Positions 16,230 through 25,377 of a DNA stretch of 32,268 nt are shown here, piece by piece. The first letter of the stretch is position 1, and the number at the start of each line of letters is the position of its first letter. The notes below the pieces were generated by a model, which saw only the letters and a list, made by a program, of their open reading frames with translations, did not search any database and was not told the origin of the DNA. Source of the DNA: an uncultured Bacteroidales bacterium (GTDB lineage: Bacteria > Bacteroidota > Bacteroidia > Bacteroidales > FEN-979); assembly GCA_903903985.1 (NCBI GenBank), contig CAIVAT010000183.1, forward strand, positions 1-32,268. Direction: 5' to 3'. The position numbers and the translations under genes were made by a program.

Positions 16230-18434
16230 ATGAAAAAGAAAAGCAAATCCAAAAGGTATTTGTACTATGTTTTTGGATCGCTGTTTACTCTTTTTTGCGT
16301 TATCTGTGTGAATTTTCTCAAAATACCCCCTTTGATGACCACGCCTGCACAGGTCGTCAGCAGCAATAAACCATTTGTATTTGAAAGAATTACCCAAGGA
16401 ATACTTGCAGTTCAAGAGGTAATCCTTACCAAAGATTATCTGCAGGGGGTCGAATTACGGTTGACCAACTTAAAAAGAACAAACACAAACGACAATATTT
16501 TCTTTGCGCTTGACAGCAATTACAGAGTTTTAATCAGGGAAAAGTTTTCATCAGCTGGGGTCAGGGACGGGGAATTTCATCCTTTTAAACCCAGCGAAAG
16601 TTTGAGAATAGGAAGAGGTAACAAAATCTACCTGTGTATTTATTCTGAAAACGGCGAGAATGAGAACAGTATCAGTTTGCTGTTTAACCCTAAATTATCT
16701 GCCGGAGGCTTATATACTTGCCGGATTGAAAATAATGATGTTATCAGTTCTGTCAGGAACAAGATCCGGTTGTATCCGGGAAGTCTGATCCTGAGAATTT
16801 ATGAATCAGATACTTCAGGGAACGGATTCTTTAAACTTCTTTTATATTTTCTTTCATTTGTCGGCGGAATCGTGATCTTCTTTTTGAAAGGGATCGTTGC
16901 ATGGATCAGCAGATTCAATTTAAAACCAGAGCGTTCATATATCCTATTGGCAGTTGTTTTCGGGCTGGTGATGGTCTTTGTTACTCCTCCGTTACAAACT
17001 CCTGATGAAGCAGTGCATTTGGAACGGGCATATATGCTCTCGGAAGGGAGGTTGTCGAATTCAGCCCAGGAATTCCCATCTTCCATTATAAAGCTTAATG
17101 ACATCTTTGCAAGATTAAACTTCAACCCCGATGAAAAAACCAGTAAAAAAGAGATTCTTTCCGCATTGACGATCAACCAGGAGCCCGGCATCAGAACGAA
17201 GTCCGGAGCGCTGGAATTCATTATTCCTTATATCCCTCAGGCGATCGGAATATTTTTTGGCAGAATATCCGGCGCTCCTATCCTGATACTGTTGTATATC
17301 GGCAGAATCATGAATTTGCTGGTATCTGTCCTGCTTGTTTATTTTGCCATAAGATGGACCCCTTTTTTCAAATGGATCTTTTTCCTGGTTGGGATGATGC
17401 CTAAAACATTATTTCTGTTTGCATCAGTATCGAAAGATGGATTCACCATCAGTGCTTCCCTGCTTTTAATTTCCTTGTTCCTGTTTTATGCCTTCAGCAG
17501 TAAAGAGAAACTGGGAACAAGAGATTTTTTAAAGATTTGTTTCTTTTCACTCTTGTCGACTTTGAGTAAAATTCCGAATGTTGTCCTCGTTTTCCTGTTT
17601 TCTCTCATCCCTGTAAGGAAAGTTGGATCCCTGAAAAAATATCTTGTTGTTTTTCTCATTCTGATGTTGGTTGTTTTTATCCCGTTCTTTTCAGGACCTG
17701 CTATCCGGGGAATTGCCAGAGAGATCAGATTTTCGTCAGGAACGGTTCATGCTCTTCCTCCGGTATCAAAGGAAAGTCCTGGTATTGTAAGTATCGAAAA
17801 AATGGCTGATACGCTTTCAAAAAGCGGGATTATCAATGAAAAAGAGCAGATAAAGTATATCCTTGAAGATATTCCGCGATATATCCGGCTTGAAATTAAA
17901 ACGATCTTTTCCGTTCAGGGAAAGGGGATTCTCAACGGTTTCGTGGGTGTTCTGGGATGGCTCGATACCTACCTCCCAATGTGGCTGACCAACAGCTATC
18001 TTTTTATCCTGTTGCTGGCGGCTTTTTTGAATTCAGAGCCTGGGATAAAAATTGACTGGAAAAACAGGATCGTATTGCTTTTAGTTTTAATTGCAGCAGT
18101 GACTATTATTGAAACGGGAATGTACATGGCTGCCACCGTTGTTGGAACAAACAGGATTTATGGAATCCAGGGTAGATATTTCATCCAGTTTGCCCCTTTA
18201 TTCCTGATACTTTTTTATAATGAATATTCCGGGAAAAAGCTGAATTTTGTTTTTAGCTTCAGGAAAGGCGAATATAACAAAGCAAAAATGAATGAAAAAC
18301 CAAAGATTTACAAGGAGATACAGGATCATGAGCAAATCTTTACAAGGACATTTAATTTCTGCCTTTTTATATTTTCAACCCTCTCATTGATTATTACGAT
18401 CTATACCATGGAATTGAGGTATTATTCATGGTGA
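16230..18434 (+). CDS. DUF2142-family multi-spanning membrane protein
   Basis: This 734-residue integral membrane protein has a short basic N-terminus (KKKSKSKR) and one helix near 10-30. An extracytoplasmic, strand-rich segment follows (about 35-195), then roughly ten hydrophobic helices. The loop TPPLQTPDEAVHLERAYML (about 252-270) is the hallmark of DUF2142. Its PDE-H motif sits where GT-C glycosyltransferases keep catalytic acids. A role in transferring sugars from lipid carriers to cell-surface glycans is therefore an inference, not shown. A basic cytoplasmic stretch near 680-700 precedes a final helix. No other polysaccharide gene is adjacent. It converges with the GH27 gene across 55 bases without an obvious terminator. 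Confidence 0.85.
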   Translation: MKKKSKSKRYLYYVFGSLFTLFCVICVNFLKIPPLMTTPAQVVSSNKPFVFERITQGILAVQEVILTKDYLQGVELRLTNLKRTNTNDNIFFALDSNYRVLIREKFSSAGVRDGEFHPFKPSESLRIGRGNKIYLCIYSENGENENSISLLFNPKLSAGGLYTCRIENNDVISSVRNKIRLYPGSLILRIYESDTSGNGFFKLLLYFLSFVGGIVIFFLKGIVAWISRFNLKPERSYILLAVVFGLVMVFVTPPLQTPDEAVHLERAYMLSEGRLSNSAQEFPSSIIKLNDIFARLNFNPDEKTSKKEILSALTINQEPGIRTKSGALEFIIPYIPQAIGIFFGRISGAPILILLYIGRIMNLLVSVLLVYFAIRWTPFFKWIFFLVGMMPKTLFLFASVSKDGFTISASLLLISLFLFYAFSSKEKLGTRDFLKICFFSLLSTLSKIPNVVLVFLFSLIPVRKVGSLKKYLVVFLILMLVVFIPFFSGPAIRGIAREIRFSSGTVHALPPVSKESPGIVSIEKMADTLSKSGIINEKEQIKYILEDIPRYIRLEIKTIFSVQGKGILNGFVGVLGWLDTYLPMWLTNSYLFILLLAAFLNSEPGIKIDWKNRIVLLLVLIAAVTIIETGMYMAATVVGTNRIYGIQGRYFIQFAPLFLILFYNEYSGKKLNFVFSFRKGEYNKAKMNEKPKIYKEIQDHEQIFTRTFNFCLFIFSTLSLIITIYTMELRYYSW

Positions 18435-18489
18435 AATGAAATTTCAGGCCAACATGATTTCTCAACGACTTTGCAATGAATCGCCGGGA

Positions 18490-20757
18490 TTACTTCGTCA
18501 GTGTCACCATTCTCGCACCATGCGGACTGGTCTTCATTTCGAAGTGGCCACGCACTTTTCCAAGGTCAACCTGAGACCATACATCGTGCATGTTCCATTT
18601 CCCATTGAGTGAAATATCTTTCATTTCTACCGGCACATTAAGCGATTTTTCCGTTTTATTAAAAATCCCGACCGCTTTGCTTCCATTCTCAAGGTCGCGT
18701 ACCCAGACTTCATAGTCGTCATTTTTACTGATTGGTACGGCCTGTTTGCCCAGAGGATCCTGATTGATGGCAATCACCTCATCATTGGTAAGCAGGCTCT
18801 TTGTAAAAGCATCGAGCTGGCTGAGGTCACACCCGATTAACAGAGGTGCTGCCAGGAGGCTCCACAAAGTGATATGCGTATATTGTTCGCTGGGAGTTAA
18901 ACGGGTATAATGCAGGGAAGGTCCCCAGCCGACCCAACCAACTACCAGCATGTCCGGGTCATTCCATCGTCCCGGTGCCGACCAGGGTGATCCTTTCGCC
19001 TGGCTGAAACCGATGCCGGAAAGACTTTCCCAGGAATCCTCTATGTCGCCGGTCGTACGCCAGGAATTGGCATCCACTTCCGCTCCCCAGGTCCATACAT
19101 CACCCATTCCGTATTGGCAAAGACTGTAATGGATATCCCTGTTTGCTTTGCGAAGGGCATGCTTCATCTCTTTGTATGGTTTTTTCATCTGTTCCAGAGA
19201 AGGATCCGGGACAATGTTGCCGTATGAACACCAATCGTATTTAAGGTAATCGATTCCCCAGCCGGCATAATTCATTGCATCCTTTGCTTCAAAACCAAGG
19301 CTTCCTTCATATCCACCGCAGGTTTTGGTGCCCGGGGAGGAATAAATACCGATTTTCAATCCCAGGGAATGAACATAGCTGCAAAGAGCAGGCATATTTG
19401 GGAATTTATAGTTGGGCAGGATGTTCCCGTTTTTATCATGGGTGTCTTCCCATCCGTCATCGATGTTGATGTAACTCCAGCCATGGTCGATCAATCCACT
19501 TGATTTCATAAGATCGGCCGATTGGCGCACTTTTTTGTCGCTGACGCTCAGCCCCCAGCAATTCCAGCTGTTCCATCCCATGGGAGGAGTAAGGGATATC
19601 AGATCGCCGACAATGATCTTTAAGTCGCGTTCAGCATAGCCAATTAGATTTTCAACAGTTAACTTTACAATATATTCGCCTTTCTTTTTCAGGGACCCCG
19701 TGATGAGTCCGTTTTCAGGGTTGATCACCAATCCCTCGGGAAGGTCGGTGGCAAGGTATTTCAGTGGAGGCTGGCCTGTTGCAGCAATCTTATACTGCAA
19801 CGGTGACCAAGGCCGTACGCCAAATACCTTGGCACCGTTGATTCTGGGTGCTCCCGGTGATTTTGGAGTAAGTATATAGGGAACTTCCACCTCTTCGGTG
19901 ATTTTTTTTCTTGTAATTGCTTCTGTAAAAGAGACTTTTAAAATGGTGGGAACTGAAATATTTTTCCTGAATGTGGCCGTTTTTTCAATTTTTAAATGTG
20001 GTGGCAGATCCACGATGGAGCGATCGGAATAAATCCGGATGCCGTTGTCGCACTGAAAGACTTCTATGACCAGCTCGCCTTTTATCGGCTCTGTTCCCGT
20101 TAAATTGATCACCGATAGGTTTTTGGTAACCATGCTGTCACCGCTGAACTTAAAAATCTCCGATGCAAAATCGAATTTCAGATGATCCTTCAGACCCCTC
20201 ATGGAAATTTCAAATGGTTTGCCAAACATACCTCCGGCACCCCCATGGTCAAAGCATCTTACGGCAATCAGGTTCTCATTGTCCCAATGAATCCGTGGAT
20301 CATTCAAAGCAAGAATATACCGTCGCTCAAGGTTCCATATGCCTTTCTCCCTGGTAAACTCATTGCCGGGCTTCAACCTGGAATAGATCGTCCTTCCGTT
20401 TTCACCGATCAGCTCTCCGTTAAGAAATACCTGGTCGCAATCATCAATCTTGCCAAGCATGATCTGCAGGCTGTCCTTGGTATTATTCGGGTCCTTCAGG
20501 GATGATCGTATCGGGATTTTTAACCGGTACCATGCCATTCCGTCGTATCCTTTGTAACCCTGTTCTTCCCATATCTGAGAGGGATCAACCGTTCCCCAGT
20601 GCCTGTCATCAAAAGCCGGCGTGGCCCATGCGGGATCATCGCCGGTTTTAAACTTCCAGCCTGTATTGAGCAGCACTGAGTTAGGCTCGTCGCTGCGGTT
20701 GCATGAAATGATCAGGATCAGCGCAACAATTCCTGCCAGGGCTAACTTAGTTTTCAT
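18490..20757 (-). CDS. GH27 alpha-galactosidase-like lipoprotein with N-terminal beta-sandwich and Ig domains
   Basis: The protein has 755 residues. The N-terminus ends in a lipobox (LIIS-Cys19) followed by NRSDEP, whose acidic pair resembles Bacteroidota surface-lipoprotein export signals. Residues about 25-205 form a jelly-roll like that of GH2 enzymes. A putative Ig domain lies at 290-385 (DLPEGLVINPENGLITG). The GH27 barrel begins at TPPMGWNSWNCW (about 390). The predicted nucleophile is Asp508 in KYDWC and the acid/base Asp571 in RTTGDIEDSW; RWNDPDM is also present. A C-terminal beta domain completes it. Release of terminal alpha-galactose is the usual family activity, although GH27 also includes N-acetylgalactosaminidases and arabinopyranosidases. 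The gene lies 33 bases after the Asp-box protein gene, so co-transcription is likely. Confidence 0.93.
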   Translation of the reverse strand: MKTKLALAGIVALILIISCNRSDEPNSVLLNTGWKFKTGDDPAWATPAFDDRHWGTVDPSQIWEEQGYKGYDGMAWYRLKIPIRSSLKDPNNTKDSLQIMLGKIDDCDQVFLNGELIGENGRTIYSRLKPGNEFTREKGIWNLERRYILALNDPRIHWDNENLIAVRCFDHGGAGGMFGKPFEISMRGLKDHLKFDFASEIFKFSGDSMVTKNLSVINLTGTEPIKGELVIEVFQCDNGIRIYSDRSIVDLPPHLKIEKTATFRKNISVPTILKVSFTEAITRKKITEEVEVPYILTPKSPGAPRINGAKVFGVRPWSPLQYKIAATGQPPLKYLATDLPEGLVINPENGLITGSLKKKGEYIVKLTVENLIGYAERDLKIIVGDLISLTPPMGWNSWNCWGLSVSDKKVRQSADLMKSSGLIDHGWSYINIDDGWEDTHDKNGNILPNYKFPNMPALCSYVHSLGLKIGIYSSPGTKTCGGYEGSLGFEAKDAMNYAGWGIDYLKYDWCSYGNIVPDPSLEQMKKPYKEMKHALRKANRDIHYSLCQYGMGDVWTWGAEVDANSWRTTGDIEDSWESLSGIGFSQAKGSPWSAPGRWNDPDMLVVGWVGWGPSLHYTRLTPSEQYTHITLWSLLAAPLLIGCDLSQLDAFTKSLLTNDEVIAINQDPLGKQAVPISKNDDYEVWVRDLENGSKAVGIFNKTEKSLNVPVEMKDISLNGKWNMHDVWSQVDLGKVRGHFEMKTSPHGARMVTLTK

Positions 20758-20790
20758 GGGATTGGTAGGGATTTAATCTGAAGTGATCTG

Positions 20791-23700
20791 TTATTTTTGA
20801 ATTACAATTTTTCTTAAAAGGTGCCCGGAACCATTTGAAACCTGCAACAAGTATGTTCCCTGGGCTTGCCGGCCCAAGTCGATTTTTTTTAACAAGACCC
20901 CGGGTACATCCACTCCCTGGATGCTGTATACCGTTTCACCCGATGGTTTTAGAATCATAACATCCAGTTTTTCCGGTTTCAGGGATTTCAGCTGTAGGGT
21001 AAAAATACCATTATTTGGGTTTGGAAGCACCTGGAGGGTTAACCCGGTAATTTCTTCGATACCGCCGCAAACCTTGAACGAAACCAGCACCGAATCCTTT
21101 CCGGTGCACCCATGGCCATCGGTAACCAGCGCAATGATCTTTTGAACATGCAGCCCGATTCCTGATGAATCGATTGAAATCGAAGATGTGGTTTTATTCG
21201 AAGGCAGCCAAAGGTAACTTGCTGCATCTGGATGCGCGGCATTCAATACGATGCTGGAACTGGCGCAGGCCAATGTGTCCTTGCCAAGTTCAACCTGCGG
21301 AAGAGGCTGAATCGTAAGCATCAGGCTATCGGCGGCAGAGGGACATGAGGCTGATCCTGTCGCACGGAGCAGCAGTTTAACCGATCCATGGGCAGCATCC
21401 TGTATTCCGGGAGTATAAGTTGGATGAAGCATTGACGGATTGTCAAAAACACCATCTCCCCCGGTTGTCCAGCTCAGGGTATTATAGGCAATTGCCGATG
21501 ATTCAGCCAAAGGGTAGGGAAGGCCCTTGCATACCAGACCGGTTCCGCCTGCTGCTGCTGTTGGTGCAGTATAGATCATCAGCATCATGGTATCTGAAGC
21601 AGTGAGGCCGTTCATGCCATAGGCGGAAAGTGTCAGCTCCACCATCCCATCAGAAATATCCTGGATGCTTGGTGTATAGATGGGGTCGGGTTTGGTACGA
21701 TCACTGAATTGTCCCGTGCCTGAGGTCGACCATTTCAATGAGTCATAACTGTCGGCCATGCCATGCAATTGAACATCGCTGCCTGCGCAAACTTCGGCAT
21801 CGCCCCCGGTATTGGCCACCGTTTTATATTGTGGCGGGAACACAATGAAATCGGCCCATGCCGCATCAAGCCCCGAAGTGATTGAGTTGTTTTTTTCATA
21901 GGTCCATTTGAAGTTATGCGTTCCGGCCATCACAGGGTAAGCATAGCGTTTAAATGTAGTGTCGGTAAAGTTTGACCACATGGCAACAACCGCATCATCG
22001 ATGTAAAATTTCATGATGTCCCTGATCGGCTGGCTTGAAACCCGCCTGAAAAAGGAGATGCTGTCGTTTATAGCAGCATGGTATTCAATAAACAGTCCGC
22101 TGGATTCATTGTCTCCGATCACCCCCGACCTTGCCGAAAAATTGCCTTCATGCCTGATGCCAAGGTCGATGGTCCAGGGTTTGTCTGAATTGGTGAATTG
22201 CCAGGGAAATTTATTGAAATTGCCGGTTTCCCAGTCTTCTACGAGCAGGCCGATCCGCGAACTGAAGGTTCTATCGGTAACCCGGAATTTGGAAGTGGCG
22301 GTATTATGAAATTGTACAACCGACCCAATGGAGGCATTGCTGTTTACTTTTACCGGGAATGAGGCAATGATCGTTTCTCCTGCATGAAGCATCCCGATGC
22401 TGAAAGTTGGCGTACCAATGGTCACATAAGAATTCAGGGAGGAAAGGCTGCTCACAACATTCTCGGCATCCCAGATACCATGGTTCGCAGTCGTGATCAG
22501 GAGCGTGGCTTCCTCGCCGGGATCGAGGCGGCCATTGGAATTGCCGCCAGGAGGTAAATCGCTGACAGCAAGAGACATGATGCTCACGTCAGGGGCATGG
22601 GCTGTGACCTGGAAAGTACTCCATGTGACGCTATCCTTCTGGTCGATGGCTTTGACAATAAACATAACAGGTTCATTGTCCTGAATGGAATCATTGACTT
22701 TGAATTTAAAGCTGTTGGCCATGTATTTTTCCTCGTCGATATCAAAATGGCCGTAATCTTTAATGGAATCAAGCACAGTGATGTATGGATTGTCGCAACT
22801 GAGGTGAACCGTTACGGCGTCAGCTACGGCAGTTCCGGTGTTCTTCATTTTAAGGCCGAGGAGTTCAGTTTCACCATAATCCATCAGGCCGTTGGAATTG
22901 CCGAAAGTGGTATCGTTTAAAATATTCCCTGTATTGGTGATGGATGGTTGCGGTATCAGGATATCGATGGGGGAAACATAGGTAAGGCAGTGCCCCGACC
23001 GGGTATCCGTCCAGCAGGGGAAAGTCTTGCCATTGTATGAATCGATCGCCAGGTAATCGCCCATGTATTTCGAGGCCATGTTGGGGATTGCTGCAGGGGT
23101 AAAGGTAACATCACTCACCTGGAGATCGGTAAAGGTATTACCACCATTGGTGGAATAGGCCATCCATGCCTGCGCTTCCGTGGCGGCACAGTTACGGTTA
23201 TCATAGAAGACAATGCTTACATAGCCGTTTGCCTGGTCACAGGTAATCCATGGCAGGTAATGGTGTTTGCTTGCAGCCGAGTCTGAGTTGATCCGTTTGG
23301 GAGTTGACCAGGTTATCCCTTTATCCGTGGACTTTATGAGGTAAACAGAGGTTCCTGCACCCGTATTGATGCCTGGATATCCCTTGTTGGTCCAGACAAC
23401 GTAAATAGTCCCCCGGTAAGGACTGTTGCTTATATCGACAGCCATGGAGGGGAAAGCGTTTGTTCGCATGTTTTGAGGTACGCTGCCGGTCGAGCGAATC
23501 CCCTTGATATTGTTTATGGCCCGGATGGCAGTTCCCCAGGTGGCTCCGCCATCATGAGACGAGTTGAAACCAATGGCTTTTTCATCGCTGGGCCAGCTGT
23601 CGTAAACTGCCCATGCAGCATAAACATCTCCATCGGGCCCGCATTTAAAGTTGATTCCCTGGTTATGGCTTCCGGCAGCAGTGGCTGCACTGATGTTTAC

Positions 23701-24444
23701 GGATGCAGACCAGCTTGTACCGCTGGTGATGGAGCGTGAAACATAAATATTGTTGTTTACCATCCATCCATCATAAAGGTAATTTTTATATGGACTTGTC
23801 GGGCTGATATCGGCCCAAAGATGGTTTTTATCAAGCATGTTTAAAGAACTTCCGTTTGCAACTTTACTTACGGTCCAGGTGGCTCCATGGTTGTCGGAAT
23901 ATGAAACACTCTGGCCACTGGCGTTGTCAATATAGCCGACAAACCACCGCCCGTTCAAGTCGATTACAGCGGCAGGGTCGCCAGAGTTGGATCCGCCTGC
24001 ACCCTCAACCGTTCCCGACCAGGATGCAGCAGCATCAAGCGTTTTTAGGGCATCCGCACCTTTCACACTGCCATTGCTCGGTTGTGGTGTTGAGTTGTTG
24101 GAGTTCAGCAAAATGTTTTCATCATTGGGATTGATTACAATCGAATTCTCACTCTGGGTTGAATTGGAGGGTTCGGTCGTAACCGGCACATCAGGGGAAT
24201 CAATCACAGAAACACCGCGCAGCAGCACCTTGCTTCCGGTGTAACGTGCACGGGGAACCGGAGCATATGGCTCAACCGGGACCAACCCTGCCGCTGCACA
24301 TTTTTGCCAGTAACCCATGTTGTCGATGCGTGTGTCAACCGTATAGCCAGGGGGAAACGCGGTTTTTGTACCCTGGGCAAAAATCGATGGTGATGCTGCC
24401 AGCACAAGAAGGCAGGTAAGGAAAACAGTGGTAATTTTTTTCAT
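20791..24444 (-). CDS. T9SS-secreted protein with sialidase-like Asp-box beta-propeller
   Basis: The protein has 1217 residues. A signal peptide (1-23, ending SIFAQ) is followed by a low-complexity Ser/Asn linker. The propeller spans about 145-490 with four Asp boxes: SDNHGATW (about 183), SSHDGGATW (298), STDKGITW (375) and STNGGNTF (434). Two CARDB-like beta domains follow (about 500-730), each introduced by a calcium-loop-like motif (NGLMDYGE, NGRLDPGE). A MAM/adhesin-like domain (about 735-880) and two VCAG/VCKG-type repeats come next. The last 80 residues (LPNPNNGIFTLQL to the end) are a T9SS sorting domain. Databases would probably label it sialidase-like, but I see no FRIP motif or arginine triad. 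Glycan binding or an unrelated activity is equally possible. The GH27 gene follows in the same transcript. Confidence 0.9.
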   Translation of the reverse strand: MKKITTVFLTCLLVLAASPSIFAQGTKTAFPPGYTVDTRIDNMGYWQKCAAAGLVPVEPYAPVPRARYTGSKVLLRGVSVIDSPDVPVTTEPSNSTQSENSIVINPNDENILLNSNNSTPQPSNGSVKGADALKTLDAAASWSGTVEGAGGSNSGDPAAVIDLNGRWFVGYIDNASGQSVSYSDNHGATWTVSKVANGSSLNMLDKNHLWADISPTSPYKNYLYDGWMVNNNIYVSRSITSGTSWSASVNISAATAAGSHNQGINFKCGPDGDVYAAWAVYDSWPSDEKAIGFNSSHDGGATWGTAIRAINNIKGIRSTGSVPQNMRTNAFPSMAVDISNSPYRGTIYVVWTNKGYPGINTGAGTSVYLIKSTDKGITWSTPKRINSDSAASKHHYLPWITCDQANGYVSIVFYDNRNCAATEAQAWMAYSTNGGNTFTDLQVSDVTFTPAAIPNMASKYMGDYLAIDSYNGKTFPCWTDTRSGHCLTYVSPIDILIPQPSITNTGNILNDTTFGNSNGLMDYGETELLGLKMKNTGTAVADAVTVHLSCDNPYITVLDSIKDYGHFDIDEEKYMANSFKFKVNDSIQDNEPVMFIVKAIDQKDSVTWSTFQVTAHAPDVSIMSLAVSDLPPGGNSNGRLDPGEEATLLITTANHGIWDAENVVSSLSSLNSYVTIGTPTFSIGMLHAGETIIASFPVKVNSNASIGSVVQFHNTATSKFRVTDRTFSSRIGLLVEDWETGNFNKFPWQFTNSDKPWTIDLGIRHEGNFSARSGVIGDNESSGLFIEYHAAINDSISFFRRVSSQPIRDIMKFYIDDAVVAMWSNFTDTTFKRYAYPVMAGTHNFKWTYEKNNSITSGLDAAWADFIVFPPQYKTVANTGGDAEVCAGSDVQLHGMADSYDSLKWSTSGTGQFSDRTKPDPIYTPSIQDISDGMVELTLSAYGMNGLTASDTMMLMIYTAPTAAAGGTGLVCKGLPYPLAESSAIAYNTLSWTTGGDGVFDNPSMLHPTYTPGIQDAAHGSVKLLLRATGSASCPSAADSLMLTIQPLPQVELGKDTLACASSSIVLNAAHPDAASYLWLPSNKTTSSISIDSSGIGLHVQKIIALVTDGHGCTGKDSVLVSFKVCGGIEEITGLTLQVLPNPNNGIFTLQLKSLKPEKLDVMILKPSGETVYSIQGVDVPGVLLKKIDLGRQAQGTYLLQVSNGSGHLLRKIVIQK

Positions 24445-24494
24445 GAAGGAAATATAAATAATAATTTCTGCAGCGAATTTGATAATTACTCTTA

Positions 24495-24502
24495 CAAAAG
24501 TA
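24495..24502 (-). promoter_or_regulatory. Probable -7 box for the Asp-box/GH27 transcript
   Basis: On the minus strand TACTTTTG matches TAnnTTTG exactly, 50 bases upstream of the ATG at 24444. The -33 region carries no clear TTG. The 33-bp gap before the GH27 gene has no comparable box, which supports a shared transcript. Confidence 0.5.
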
Positions 24503-24550
24503 AAAAATTATTGGCAGGATTCTACCGGTTGAAGACGAGAACGCAGGAGC

Positions 24551-24597
24551 CATCCTTCAAGGTTCATTGTTTTGTCGTAAAAACATATTGAAGGATG
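24551..24597. repeat. Inverted repeat spanning the DUF4159 stop codon
   Basis: CATCCTTCAA (24551-24560) and TTGAAGGATG (24588-24597) are perfect 10-base inverted arms with 27 bases between. There is no adjacent T run, so it is not a standard terminator. Confidence 0.5.
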
Positions 24598-25241
24598 TTT
24601 GCTCCCATTTGCAAAGCTTTCTGCCGGGTAGGATCGGAATCTCCATGAACGGAAGGATCTTCCCATCCATCGCCAAGGTCGCATTCATAGGTGTAAAATA
24701 CCACCAGGCGGCCTTCATAGATCAGACCAAAGCCTTGTGGCGGTTTACCATCATGCTCATGAATCTTGGGCAATCCGTTTGTAAAGTTAAACTTCTGATG
24801 GTAGATCGGGTGGTCAAAAGGCAGTTCAACCAATTCCAGTTCCGGGAACACACGCTTCAATTGAGGCCTGATATATTTATCAAGTCCGTAATTGTCATCG
24901 ATATGCAGAAAACCCCCTGCCATCAGGTAGTTCCGCAGGTTTTGAAGCTCCTGGTCAGAAAATACGACATTACCGTGGCCGGTCATATGGATAAAGGGAT
25001 AATTCATGATTTCGGGGCTGCCAACATCAACGGTAGCAATAGCCTCATCAATATTGGTCTCAAGATTTCGGTTTGCAAACTTTACAAGATTGGGCAGCGA
25101 AGTCGGGTTCGCGTACCAGTCACCCCCACCTGAATATTTCAGCAACGCGATCTGAAACGAAGGCGGAACAAATGAGGTTGTAATCAGGAAGCTCACAATA
25201 CAGATAACGCTGATCAGAAACTTATTTTCAACTGAAACCAT
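24564..25241 (-). CDS. DUF4159-domain exported protein
   Basis: This 225-residue protein has an N-terminal hydrophobic segment (about 8-26), either a signal peptide or an anchor, so it acts in the envelope. The rest is DUF4159: YSGGGDWYANPTSLPNL, FIHMTGHG, then LRNYLMAGGFLHIDDNYG and a C-terminal GFGLIYEGRLVVFYTYECD. The domain has a glutamine-amidotransferase-like layout, as in ThuA-like proteins, but the motif around HMTGHG lacks the catalytic Cys of true amidotransferases. Its function is unknown. rsmE lies immediately upstream in the same direction, an order I recall from other Bacteroidales. A hairpin and a 16-bp palindrome in the 136-bp gap suggest it has its own expression control. Confidence 0.88.
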   Translation of the reverse strand: MVSVENKFLISVICIVSFLITTSFVPPSFQIALLKYSGGGDWYANPTSLPNLVKFANRNLETNIDEAIATVDVGSPEIMNYPFIHMTGHGNVVFSDQELQNLRNYLMAGGFLHIDDNYGLDKYIRPQLKRVFPELELVELPFDHPIYHQKFNFTNGLPKIHEHDGKPPQGFGLIYEGRLVVFYTYECDLGDGWEDPSVHGDSDPTRQKALQMGANILQYVFTTKQ

Positions 25242-25261
25242 TTATTATTATGTTAAAAGGT

Positions 25262-25277
25262 TTAAACTATAGTTTAA
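25262..25277. promoter_or_regulatory. Perfect 16-bp palindrome upstream of the DUF4159 gene
   Basis: TTAAACTATAGTTTAA is fully self-complementary and lies 21 bases upstream of the minus-strand start at 25241. Its position would suit an operator for a dimeric regulator, though an AT-rich palindrome can arise by chance. Confidence 0.4.
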
Positions 25278-25354
25278 TATGCGTGCCCCTGAACAGTTTC
25301 TTCACTTACCCTAATCCAATTGCCATCTTTCCCAACATGTGAAGGAAAAGAAAG

Positions 25355-25376
25355 TCCCTCCCTTTTTGGGGAGGGA
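25355..25376 (-). terminator. C/G hairpin repeat at the end of rsmE, likely terminator
   Basis: TCCCTCCC (25355-25362) pairs with GGGAGGGA (25369-25376) across a short T-rich loop. On the minus strand the transcript continues into CTTTCTTTTCC, a moderate U-rich tail. A similar hairpin occurs near 3484-3503, so this is also a member of a dispersed repeat. Confidence 0.6.
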
Positions 25377-25377
25377 T

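Noticed and set aside
24567..25133. 188-codon plus-strand open frame antisense to the DUF4159 gene
   Set aside because: The DUF4159 protein on the opposite strand is clearly real, and this frame shows no family features.
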